DNA from: Caldifarciminota bacterium
GTDB taxonomy: Bacteria > Hydrothermota > Hydrothermia > B15-G9
Direction: 5' to 3'
DNA length: 64,000 nucleotides
Assembly: GCA_015489175.1 (NCBI GenBank)
Contig: WGAI01000059.1
Span: forward strand, 22,286 to 86,285
Under the pieces are notes generated by a model. That model was not told where the DNA came from. It ran no database searches and worked only from the letters and a program-made list of their open reading frames with translations. Positions 27,901 through 35,114 of this stretch are shown here, piece by piece. Within the stretch, counting starts at the first letter, position 1, and each line of letters starts with the position of its first letter. A program made the translations under genes and the position numbers.

Positions 27901-28510
27901 AGAAGTGGCTTATTACATCGATAACGACAATCATCGCGTGATCGTGGAGTGGAAAGATCTGCCACACTACGGAAGCTCATCTGACCGCGAGAATTTTGAG
28001 GCGATACTTTATGACCCTGCTTACTATCCTACTGTGACAGGTGACGGTGTGATTCTGTTCCAGTATCTGACAGACCCTGCACAGGACGACTTTACCACAG
28101 GAATTGAAGATCCGACCGAGACAATCGGACTTCAGTTTTACTTTGATGGCACCCTGGACCGTCTTGCAACTCCCATAACCGCAGGCAAAGCCATAAAGTT
28201 CACAACAGGCAGCACATCAGGCGTTCAGGAACCTGTGCCTCAGCCTATAAACAAGCTGGCTTTCGGCATTTCACCCAATGTCATAACAGGTAGAGCTGTG
28301 ATAACGCTCGCGCTCCCATCCCGCCAGTATGTTGACATCAAGGTCTATGATCTCAGCGGCAGGGTTGTAAGCACGGTGTTCAGGGGGCAGAAGAAGGCTG
28401 GCATCTACCGGTTCAACTGGAATCCTGCGGAGCTACCGAACGGTGTGTATTTCGTATCGCTTACAGCAGGCAAAACGCAGTTCACCCGCAAAGCATTGAT
28501 AATAAGGTAA
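24989..28510 (+). CDS. Exported subtilisin-like (S8) protease with T9SS-type C-terminal domain
   Basis: A 1173-residue secreted protein. A Sec signal covers residues 1-19 (ending ISASQAG), followed by a propeptide-like region to about 140. The S8 catalytic domain (150-450) has Asp174 in GTMDTGID, His208 in DDHGHGTHVAG, oxyanion Asn309 in ASGNSG and Ser394 in DGTSMATPH. Then come two DPGE-type beta domains (NNNGIPDPGETV and NGIIDPGESG), a jelly-roll module (DDFESGLGQWITGG), a roughly 220-residue domain starting GPDSYGYYAFED that recurs in two other giant proteins here, and a C-terminal FlgD-like sorting domain (DIKVYDLSGRVV ... NGVYFVSLTAG). Probably a cell-surface protein-degrading enzyme. 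Confidence 0.93.
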   Translation: MHKWIIPMLLVVSISASQAGTISKKLQERLSKATPDDHIKVLVWMSEQADMSTLKGADYATKAEYLRDLAERTQRPILTTLASKGREVLDVRSFWLVNMIYMEATPEVIREVAQRNDVAFVDISRVRHIIEPHPSTKPVPHTKTVEWNIDKIKADSVWAEYGLSGDGVIVGTMDTGIDPSHPALQGNFSGHFFDAVNGQSAPYDDHGHGTHVAGTIAGGDGPGPFDHDIGIAYNAQIVSAKAFNAGGSGSDPDIIACFQYFVTLKADSGVDIKVVSNSWGSTDNTDTTFLPYVRAWHEFDIIPVFASGNSGPSSGSAGTPGNFPNVIGVGATTSSDNIASFSSRGPAPNQYPWNDTTLWSRPDWNFIKPDISAPGQGVTSSVPGGGYATWDGTSMATPHITGVIALMFEKNPGLDYSLVYDILTNYAVDHPSQGAPYPNNDYGWGRVNALLAVENTPSLDSPYLRVLSPLVDDASGNNNGIPDPGETVTMYVPLRNIGLNVFNVTATLTSDDPDITISDNTANYGDVYSDSTAQGDGFEFTSNPERRPGLPTTFVISISGTDSAGAPYTKVDTFNLQIGVPEYYPWFADDFESGLGQWITGGTSDWGITEESSHSASHSATDSPNAQYGNNEHKYLMIAEPIDLSDAYFARIHLWQKYSLENGFDYGYIQVSTDSSDAGEWTNVATVNGDQDDWQESYYDISGFAGQQVYIRFLLETDGSVTRDGWYIDDVSVELDIPLEGVIISLRGVDVLDDGGNGIIDPGESGYLFVHIFNMGSDTGINVSALLSSADDYITINDSTASNALILPGQELIDTFQITAAENAPREHVAVFALHISGDNFTSDKEFALIIGQKTVADPSGPDSYGYYAFEDTDTSYNDHPTFEWVEIAPSAGGPGTHLNLGDDDNHVLTIPFTFNYYGTTYSNLTICSNGWIAMGSVSETDFSNSEIPNSDGPPAMIAPMWDDLNPNEGGEVAYYIDNDNHRVIVEWKDLPHYGSSSDRENFEAILYDPAYYPTVTGDGVILFQYLTDPAQDDFTTGIEDPTETIGLQFYFDGTLDRLATPITAGKAIKFTTGSTSGVQEPVPQPINKLAFGISPNVITGRAVITLALPSRQYVDIKVYDLSGRVVSTVFRGQKKAGIYRFNWNPAELPNGVYFVSLTAGKTQFTRKALIIR

Positions 28511-28899
28511 TGAAAACAGGGGCGGCCATTACCCTTCTGACCGTTGCTATTGTCAGCTGTCACAGTAAAGTGGTGGAAGGGTGGCCGCCCTTTCAAATAT
28601 CAAATTGCCATAAAATTTTGAATCCTGACTCACTTCCTGTGCCAATCGCCAGAAAATTGAAACAAAAGGCTTATACAGTTAATCTAATGGCATATACAAA
28701 AGAGATGTTCCCAAGTTTAGCGTTCAAAGGTGTTCCTAAGTTCACATTTGCGGCTGTTTGCGATGGCTCTTATGCATTGAGGTATTTATGGATAATCGAC
28801 GGAGACAGGGTCTTTGCTGGCGTGCAGATCTGGGTCATTGTTGATCCATCTTCAGGGTCTATAACAAAAATTTACATGGAGAGGTTGCCCTATGAGTAA
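28510..28899 (+). CDS. Small putative lipoprotein, unknown function
   Basis: A 129-residue frame whose ATG overlaps the protease stop (TAATG). It begins MKTGAAITLLTVAIVSCHSK, a plausible lipoprotein signal with Cys17. The rest (IIDGDRVFAGVQIWVIVDPS near the end) has normal globular composition but no recognised domain. The signal-peptide codons lie inside a terminator-like hairpin (28520-28590), so either the hairpin is part of the gene's control or translation starts later. Its end overlaps the FdhD-like start by 8 bases, supporting that the frame is real at least in its 3' part. Confidence 0.55.
   Translation: MKTGAAITLLTVAIVSCHSKVVEGWPPFQISNCHKILNPDSLPVPIARKLKQKAYTVNLMAYTKEMFPSLAFKGVPKFTFAAVCDGSYALRYLWIIDGDRVFAGVQIWVIVDPSSGSITKIYMERLPYE
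28520..28590 (+). terminator. Terminator-like hairpin with a 15-bp two-part stem inside a coding start
   Basis: Outer arms GGGCGGCC (28520-28527) and GGCCGCCC (28583-28590, then TTT) pair, and inner arms ACCCTTC (28531-28537) and GAAGGGT (28576-28582) pair, with a 38-base loop. The outer arms equal those of the GAA-loop terminators at 41151 and 54699. Confidence 0.5.
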
Positions 28900-29593
28900 T
28901 TGTCCACCTGCAGTTGTTCAAAGAAGGATAATAAGGTTCGAGGCGGGAACGGTTGAGGAACGCCTCGATGACCTTTTGATTGAATCCACAATAAAAGTTT
29001 TGTGGAACGGAAAACGGATTTACTCCGGTTTGGTGACGAGGTGTAATCTGGTCGATTTCGTTGTTGGTCACCTCATCAGCGAAGGATTTATTTGCGATGA
29101 TTCGGATGTTTTTGAGATATCCATTAAAGGAGACCGTATTGAGGTGACCGGGCGTGATAACCCATGCAACACCCCATCCCGTGAGCTGAAAGAGGCGGAA
29201 GTCAAGGCGTGGAAACTCATCAAGTACGCAAACATCGTCCGTGGAATGGGCTGGATTTACAAGGAGACCGGAAGCACACACACGGGTGGCATATTCGTGG
29301 AAGGAACTTTGAAAATCTTCCATGAGGACATATCCAGATGGAATGTAGCAGACAAACTTGTTGGAACGGCTTTCAGGCAAAACATACATCCTGATATCGT
29401 GATAGTTTCCAGCAGGATGGTGTCGCCGCTTGTCAAAAAGCTGGCTCATTTAGGAGCTCCGATCATAGCATCGGTGTCAGCCCCGACGGAAAAGGCGGTC
29501 GAAACAGCGGAGGAATACGGGCTCACACTTGTGGGTTTCCTGAGAGGGAACAGGTTTAACATATACTCAAATGAGTGGAGGATCATCTACTGA
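28892..29593 (+). CDS. Divergent FdhD-family protein lacking the CxxC motif
   Basis: A 233-residue member of the FdhD family, sulfurtransferase-type chaperones needed to sulfurate the molybdenum cofactor of formate dehydrogenase. Family segments visible: LVDFVVGHLISEGFI near residue 55, THTGGIFVEG near 130, EDISRWNVADKLVG (normally EDVGRHNAxDKLxG) near 150, then APIIASVSAPTEKAVETAEEYGLTLVGFLRGNRFNIYS (in parts: SAPTEKAVE, LTLVGFLRG). The CxxC loop used for sulfur transfer in E. coli is absent, and the conserved His is Trp. It may bind the cofactor without carrying sulfur. It overlaps both neighbours, an operon with the small lipoprotein and the receiver-like protein. Confidence 0.82.
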   Translation: MSNCPPAVVQRRIIRFEAGTVEERLDDLLIESTIKVLWNGKRIYSGLVTRCNLVDFVVGHLISEGFICDDSDVFEISIKGDRIEVTGRDNPCNTPSRELKEAEVKAWKLIKYANIVRGMGWIYKETGSTHTGGIFVEGTLKIFHEDISRWNVADKLVGTAFRQNIHPDIVIVSSRMVSPLVKKLAHLGAPIIASVSAPTEKAVETAEEYGLTLVGFLRGNRFNIYSNEWRIIY

Positions 29594-29951
29594 TTGCCTG
29601 TTCGTGGTGTCGTTGAGCTGGAAAACACGCGTTTACCTGAAAGCTATGCTGATGGAGGAACTCAGCGGATGGCGGATTTTTTCGGTCATCTCCGTGCGCG
29701 ATGTCCGATCGACGGTCGATCAATGCAAAGATGTTGTCCTGATTCTGGAATTTCCACTTGAAATGAGCGAGTTTGAAAGGGAATGGCTAAAATTCGTGTC
29801 GGACAGGGTCCCCACCGTCGTGCTGGGGCATTCACCTGAGTGGCTTCGCCACAAGCTGCACTTCGACTACCCGATAACCATAGGTGAAATTGTCGAGAAG
29901 TTAAAGGGTTTCCTCGTCTCACATGAGAAAGACGAGCTTAAACAGGCGTGA
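29571..29951 (+). CDS. Small receiver-like protein, unknown function
   Basis: A 126-residue frame overlapping the end of the FdhD-like gene by 23 bases. The order of predicted strands and helices (CLFVVSLSWKTRVYLKAMLMEE, VVLILEFPLEMSEFE, VPTVVLGHSPEW, YPITIGEIVEKLKGFL; each cited in part) resembles a degenerate CheY-like receiver, without the phospho-acceptor Asp cluster. A GTG about 36 bases further in could also be the start. It ends 33 bases inside the convergent lepB. The call is tentative. Confidence 0.5.
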   Translation: MSGGSSTDCLFVVSLSWKTRVYLKAMLMEELSGWRIFSVISVRDVRSTVDQCKDVVLILEFPLEMSEFEREWLKFVSDRVPTVVLGHSPEWLRHKLHFDYPITIGEIVEKLKGFLVSHEKDELKQA

Positions 29952-30635
29952 CCACCTGATTTTCTTCCATATCGGCCAGAGCGGCCTGTAAGGGTCCCAT
30001 GAGAAGTAGATGATGAGCGGCATCCCCTTCAACTTTTTCAATGGCACCGGCCCAAAAAATCGCGAATCGAATGAGTTATCGCGGTTATCACCCATTACGA
30101 AGATGTGCCCTTCGGGCACCACAACAGGGCCGAAATTGTCCCGAACGGACGGGAGCCCGCCGTTTACCCCCTCCATAAACTCGCCGTTAAGCCAATTTTC
30201 CTGAAATATCTGCCTTTCAAGCTCAGTTTTGGTGGGCATAAGCGGTGGGTAGATGTTGGGATCTCTGTGAACCACATACGGCTCATCGAGCCGCTTCCCG
30301 TTGACATAAACGACCTTGTTTACTATCTGAACTGTATCGCCTCCAAGCGCTATGCACCTTTTGACCAGATCTTTTCCCTTTTCCGTGATCGATGAGAATA
30401 TGACGATTTCCTGTCTGTGCGGTTTTTTAAGCGGCAACACCCTCGTGTCGGTGAATGGGATACTCAATCCATAGACAAATTTCGCGGCAAGAAGGAAATC
30501 GCCGACGAGCAAAGTATCTTCCATTGAGCTCGACGGTATGTGGTAGGCTTGAACCACCCATTCGCGCAGGGCAAGAACCACAAGTATGACCCACAACCAC
30601 GATCTGATTTCGGCTATTACCTTTCTCCTATCCAT
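29919..30635 (-). CDS. lepB: Signal peptidase I
   Basis: A 238-residue S26A leader peptidase. One N-terminal membrane helix (residues 11-30) is followed by the nucleophile Ser37 in PSSSMEDTL and the general base Lys92 in DLVKRCIALGGD, with box E in VMGDNRDNSFDSRFFGPV. It removes signal peptides from exported precursors, such as the large secreted proteins in this window. Its 3' end overlaps the receiver-like gene on the other strand by 33 bases. The 200 bases upstream hold no gene. Confidence 0.95.
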   Translation of the reverse strand: MDRRKVIAEIRSWLWVILVVLALREWVVQAYHIPSSSMEDTLLVGDFLLAAKFVYGLSIPFTDTRVLPLKKPHRQEIVIFSSITEKGKDLVKRCIALGGDTVQIVNKVVYVNGKRLDEPYVVHRDPNIYPPLMPTKTELERQIFQENWLNGEFMEGVNGGLPSVRDNFGPVVVPEGHIFVMGDNRDNSFDSRFFGPVPLKKLKGMPLIIYFSWDPYRPLWPIWKKIRWSRLFKLVFLM

Positions 30636-30857
30636 GACGGCAGTTGATTATAATTCCCACATTTACATTCCTCAACAAAAATGCCTTAATTAGCCAGTTT
30701 GAAGGCACATTGCGGTTACGCCGATGCGATAAAACGTCCATTTTCCACAAGTCCGTAGGGTCAAAGCACGCCCACCAGGATGTGAGAGACGCTGAACTAT
30801 ATCACGGAGTTCGGGAAGTTGATGCCTCTAATGTGGTTCCTTGGTCGATGAGTTTGC

Positions 30858-32420
30858 TCAGCCTATGAAAAGTTTAAAAAATCCTATGGCTATTCCACTC
30901 AATCCCTCACCGCCGAGGAATCCGGCAGCGATAGCGGTTCCTGTCCCCACATCCCATTTTTTCTTTTCCACGAACCATCGTGTTAACCCTCCAATGGCAA
31001 CAGGGATTGATAACACCATGGGAAGATACACCCCCACACCTATTACAATTGCAGGTATTGAGATAAGCTGTAACAGGAAGCCAAGCCCCAATCCTGCCCA
31101 AAATGCCATCGGATTTTTCAAGCCGAGAATCATGGATTTAACAGCGAACGCTTGCGGCGCAGGAAAACCTGTTCCAGGCCCCATCTGACCATATACCCTA
31201 TGAAGGATGAAAATTCCTATCACAGCTGCAATGCCTCCGAATATGGCACCGACAAATTCTGCAACAAGCTGATTTTCCGGCCTCGTCCCGAGTATATAGC
31301 CCGCTTTCATGTCCTGGAGCGCGTCACCAGCGAGCCCGGCAACAATAGCAACGAAAGCAGCAACAAGGAAGAAAACGGCGATGGCCTGCGGATGCCATAT
31401 AAGTTTAAGGGCAAGAACAACCAATATCGCCAGCACCTCCATAGGAACGATGCCCGTCATGCCGTCAACGCTGCCCGCTACAAACGCTATCACAAGCGCA
31501 AGCACGATAAGCACGAGCGACACGGTTATTGGCATCACACCAGTAATAGGAACGATCATCAGGCCGATTATAGCAAGTATTAGAGCAAATTTGCACTGCC
31601 ACGGCCAGTCAATTTGCACCTTTTTGGTCTTACCTTTGCCAAATGCCACTAAAAGAACGGCAATTCCACCACCTATGATCATGCCTATTCCCAGCATCTT
31701 GACAAAGTCAAGTGCCCAGTGGACAGGCTGTCCCATTACATTCGTGAGTATCGGGACGATCAGCACATAGGAGAGGATGGACCCGCCAAACCATGCAAGC
31801 GTGTATAACGGGCCAATTATGTATCCTATGCCGAGCGCCATCGGATAAAGAGCCATCCCTACAAATAAGTTCCTTTTTTGTAGGGACTTCCATGATATTA
31901 CAGATGGTATTTTACCGCTCCAGTCCCGAATAGCGGCAAAAATGGCCGCGAACACAAACGACCAGAACAACGACTTTCCCCTGCTGCCACCTCTAAAACT
32001 GGAGATCAGGGTCTCTGCCGCCGCTATGCCAAGTGGAAATCTCAGGCGGGCCTCTTCGATCAGGTATCTCCGAATCATCCCCGTAAATACGACACCAAAT
32101 ATCGCTCCACTTATGGTTATCCACATGACCTGATAGGTCGAAACGCTTTCTCCAAGCCCACTCATCCAGATGCCAGGTATTGTAAATGCAAGACCGCCAG
32201 CCACAAGGCCACCGGCCGACATGGCGGTGTGCGCCACATTCACTTCGTTTATTGACACATCACCCATAAGCTTGAGGACAGCGAACGAGGTCAACGCCAC
32301 GAAGACCGTTGGCCACGGCAAAGCCCCCATCTTCAGCGCAATGTATGTGGAACTCAGCCCGACGACTATCGATCCTATCGCTCCAACAATGACTGCCCTT
32401 ATGGTTAGTTCTTTACGCAT
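30858..32420 (-). CDS. OPT family oligopeptide transporter
   Basis: A 520-residue membrane protein with about 14-16 hydrophobic helices. The start MRKELTIRAVIVGAIGSIVV and the GLSSTYIALKMG and FRGGSRGKS-like loops match prokaryotic OPT transporters, which import oligopeptides or metal chelates. Longer in-frame starts (32453) lack a ribosome site; CAGGAGTG lies 9 bases before ATG 32420. It could complement the extracellular proteases by importing peptides, although this is inference from genome content. Monocistronic. Confidence 0.9.
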   Translation of the reverse strand: MRKELTIRAVIVGAIGSIVVGLSSTYIALKMGALPWPTVFVALTSFAVLKLMGDVSINEVNVAHTAMSAGGLVAGGLAFTIPGIWMSGLGESVSTYQVMWITISGAIFGVVFTGMIRRYLIEEARLRFPLGIAAAETLISSFRGGSRGKSLFWSFVFAAIFAAIRDWSGKIPSVISWKSLQKRNLFVGMALYPMALGIGYIIGPLYTLAWFGGSILSYVLIVPILTNVMGQPVHWALDFVKMLGIGMIIGGGIAVLLVAFGKGKTKKVQIDWPWQCKFALILAIIGLMIVPITGVMPITVSLVLIVLALVIAFVAGSVDGMTGIVPMEVLAILVVLALKLIWHPQAIAVFFLVAAFVAIVAGLAGDALQDMKAGYILGTRPENQLVAEFVGAIFGGIAAVIGIFILHRVYGQMGPGTGFPAPQAFAVKSMILGLKNPMAFWAGLGLGFLLQLISIPAIVIGVGVYLPMVLSIPVAIGGLTRWFVEKKKWDVGTGTAIAAGFLGGEGLSGIAIGFFKLFIG

Positions 32421-32526
32421 AGGCGAACACTCCTGAACAATCACGGTGAGCAATGATGTCCTGCGTTTATTTTATTGCAAAAAGCACTCAATTTTTAGCA
32501 GTGAGACAAAATCCCACAATGACATA

Positions 32527-32555
32527 TTGATTTTTAAAAAATCAAGTGCTATCTT
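32527..32555 (+). promoter_or_regulatory. Putative promoter for the 66-residue gene
   Basis: TTGATT (32527-32532), a 17-base spacer and TATCTT (32550-32555), 33 bases before the small gene's ATG. Confidence 0.55.
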
Positions 32556-32587
32556 AAGCGACATACTCTGGCGAGGGAGGCGGCACG

Positions 32588-32788
32588 ATGAACCCTTTAA
32601 ACAGTCTGGATGGCATCCTGGCTAACATTGATCGTATAGAGCGTGAGTTGCTGAAATCCATATCGAAAATGCAATACGACCGTTTGGGCATGGTGGATAA
32701 ATTCATGATACTGCGCAAAAGGAGGCGCTTCCTGAGCGTCCTGAGGCTTATGCTGCAAAAACACAGCAAAAACGAGAAGCGTAAATAG
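32588..32788 (+). CDS. Small basic helical protein (66 residues)
   Basis: Reading MNPLNSLDGILANIDRIERE onwards, this short frame is strongly basic at its C-terminus (RKRRRF, KHSKNEKRK) and predicted helical throughout. A GGGAGG site 7 bases before the ATG, a promoter-like pair upstream and a hairpin with a T-run about 90 bases downstream make a self-contained transcription unit, so it is probably a real gene. No family is recognised; a nucleic-acid-binding role is only a guess from the charge. Confidence 0.6.
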   Translation: MNPLNSLDGILANIDRIERELLKSISKMQYDRLGMVDKFMILRKRRRFLSVLRLMLQKHSKNEKRK

Positions 32789-32876
32789 TGGACTGTATGA
32801 GTCTGGCCAGGAAATAGCCCGCGTATATGCTTGGCAGTAAGGGGGGGGATTGACCATCAAATCCACATCTTCTGAC

Positions 32877-32901
32877 TCCCCTAATATGGAGGGGATTTTT
32901 T
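32877..32901 (+). terminator. Rho-independent terminator after the small gene
   Basis: TCCCCT and AGGGGA pair around a 7-base loop and are followed by TTTTTT. Confidence 0.65.
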
Positions 32902-32983
32902 GTGTTCATCAAAAGCATGACTTATTGCGCTTATTTAACTTTATGTCTGCCTGACTAATGTATCGTGGTAGTTGCTTTTCCGC

Positions 32984-33012
32984 TTCAATTTGGTTCCAGT
33001 TGACAGTATAAT
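32984..33012 (+). promoter_or_regulatory. Promoter of glyS giving a nearly leaderless transcript
   Basis: A perfect TATAAT at 33007-33012 with a weak TTCAAT 17 bases upstream ends only 10 bases before the glyS ATG, so transcription would start within a few bases of the start codon. Confidence 0.5.
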
Positions 33013-33022
33013 TTCCAGCGAT

Positions 33023-35089
33023 ATGGCAAGAAAACTTTTGATAGAGATTGGAACAGAGGAACTTCCAGCATCGATGGTAAATACGGGCGCTGAGCAGTTA
33101 TTGAATGGCATCTTGAAGGCGCTCGACGACGCACATGTGAGACATGGAGAGGGAAAATGGCTTGCGACACCGAGAAGACTGGCCACCATCATCCATGATG
33201 TGGCCGAAAAACAGGACATCATCGAAAAGGAACTCGTTGGCCCACCTGCAAAAGTGGCTTTTGACGACAGTGGCGCCCCAACAAAAGCGGCCATCGGGTT
33301 TGCGAGGTCGGCCGGAGTTGATATATCGGAGCTCTACACTGTGGAAAAGGGCAAAAAACGCTATGTGGCAGCTAAAGTTAAAGAAGGCGGGCTGGATACG
33401 ATCGAGCTCCTGAAGCAGATCCTGCCTCAAGTCATCGGTTCCATAAAATTCCCCAAGTCTATGCGATGGGCCAATTCTTTCCGTTTCGCACGCCCGATAA
33501 GGTGGATTGTTGCGCTGTTCGGGGAAACCGTTATTCCGTTCGAGATAGCCGGCGTCCACTCCTCTAACATCACCCGTGGGCACAGGCTTATCGACAACAG
33601 GGAGATCAAACTCAATTCGCCTGACGAATACGAAAAGGTGCTTATGGATGCGCATGTCATCGTCGATTTTCGCAAAAGGCGGGAGGCAGTCATCGAGACC
33701 GTCACGAAAGCGGCTGCCGGTGTCAGCGGGCACCCTGTTGAGGACGATGAGCTTGTGGATGAAGTAACGAACCTCGTCGAGTGGCCGAGCGGCGTCCTCG
33801 GCACTTTCGACAGCAAGTATCTGAAGCTGCCCGATGTAGTCGTGATCACGGCCATGAAACAGCATCAGCGCTATTTCGCTGTGGTCGATAGCGAAGGCAA
33901 GCTGATGAACTACTTTGTCGCTGTCACCAACAACCTCGCCGATTATACTGACCTCATGCGTCCCGGGCTTGAAAAGGTGCTCAGAGCAAGGCTTGAAGAC
34001 GCAAGGTTCTACTACGAAGAGGACCTCAAGAAAAGACTTGAGGAACGGGTGGACGAACTCAAGGACATCGTGTGGCGCGAGGGTCTCGGCTCCGTTTACG
34101 ACAAGGTCATGAGGATAAAAGAGCTCGCTTTGAAACTCGCCGCTGACGATCCCGATGTGGACAGAGTTGCACTTGAGGAAGGTGCACTCCTGTCAAAGAC
34201 CGATCTCACAACGGAAATGATAAGAGACGGCAAAGAGTTTACGAAGTTAGAAGGCAAAATCGGCATGGAATACGCTCTGGCACAGGGGAAACCCGAAAAG
34301 ATAGCTCGAATTATCTACGAACACCATCTTCCGCGGTTTGCAGGCGATGCACTGCCCGAACTCAGGGAGGCGGCATGGCTCTCTGTTGCGGACAGGCTGG
34401 ACACCATAGCTGGCATTTTGTCCACGGGCTATGAGGTAAGCGGTTCGCAGGATCCGCTTGGGCTGCGGAGATTTGCCTATGGCCTTATCGATGTCATACT
34501 CGGAGCAAATCTGAGACTGAAATTGCGTGAGGCTGCCCAAATGGCGGCTGAGCCGTTCGGTGGCGGTGAAACTGCCGAAAAAACGCTCAACTTCATACTC
34601 GGAAGGTTTGAAAACTATCTGGAGGAGCGAGATGGGATAAGGTATGACATTGTCGATGCGGTAATAGCGTCAGGTGAAACCGACCTCGTTAACCTCAGGA
34701 AGCGCGCCTTCGCCCTCAAAAAACTCATGGAAGAAGAACCCGATGTCTTTGAAGATGTGGTTATTGGTCAGAAGCGTGTGGCCAACATCCTCTCAAAGAT
34801 TGCCGATCTGCCGAAACTTGATCCCGGACTGTTTGAGAAAGATCAAGAAAGGCGACTATACGAGGAAGCCGTTGAAATCAGGCCTATTGTTCAGGATGCG
34901 GTCGAAAGAGAGGATTTCGAGAAAGCGTTGCGGACGCTTCTCGAGATTAGATCGCCGATTGATGAGTTTTTTGACAATGTTTTTGTGATGGTTGACGATG
35001 AAAAGTTGAGGCTCAATAGATTGGCGCTCCTCAACATGGTCCGCTCTATCTTCAAACTCTATGGTGATTTTTCGCGTATAGCCATGTGA
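33023..35089 (+). CDS. glyS: Glycyl-tRNA synthetase beta subunit
   Basis: A 688-residue beta subunit of the bacterial alpha2-beta2 glycyl-tRNA synthetase; it binds tRNA and supports the catalytic alpha subunit. It begins MARKLLIEIGTEELPASMV, the diagnostic N-terminus, and has the HD-like core segment (PRFAGDALPELREAAWLSVADRLDT, in parts PRFAGDALP, WLSVADRLDT) and a C-terminal anticodon-binding region. ATG 33023 is chosen by homology; no Shine-Dalgarno precedes it and TATAAT sits 10 bases upstream. The alpha gene glyQ, usually adjacent, is not in this window. It is followed by serS 25 bases on. Confidence 0.96.
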   Translation: MARKLLIEIGTEELPASMVNTGAEQLLNGILKALDDAHVRHGEGKWLATPRRLATIIHDVAEKQDIIEKELVGPPAKVAFDDSGAPTKAAIGFARSAGVDISELYTVEKGKKRYVAAKVKEGGLDTIELLKQILPQVIGSIKFPKSMRWANSFRFARPIRWIVALFGETVIPFEIAGVHSSNITRGHRLIDNREIKLNSPDEYEKVLMDAHVIVDFRKRREAVIETVTKAAAGVSGHPVEDDELVDEVTNLVEWPSGVLGTFDSKYLKLPDVVVITAMKQHQRYFAVVDSEGKLMNYFVAVTNNLADYTDLMRPGLEKVLRARLEDARFYYEEDLKKRLEERVDELKDIVWREGLGSVYDKVMRIKELALKLAADDPDVDRVALEEGALLSKTDLTTEMIRDGKEFTKLEGKIGMEYALAQGKPEKIARIIYEHHLPRFAGDALPELREAAWLSVADRLDTIAGILSTGYEVSGSQDPLGLRRFAYGLIDVILGANLRLKLREAAQMAAEPFGGGETAEKTLNFILGRFENYLEERDGIRYDIVDAVIASGETDLVNLRKRAFALKKLMEEEPDVFEDVVIGQKRVANILSKIADLPKLDPGLFEKDQERRLYEEAVEIRPIVQDAVEREDFEKALRTLLEIRSPIDEFFDNVFVMVDDEKLRLNRLALLNMVRSIFKLYGDFSRIAM

Positions 35090-35114
35090 TGGAGCGCACT
35101 GAAGGAGGATAAAA

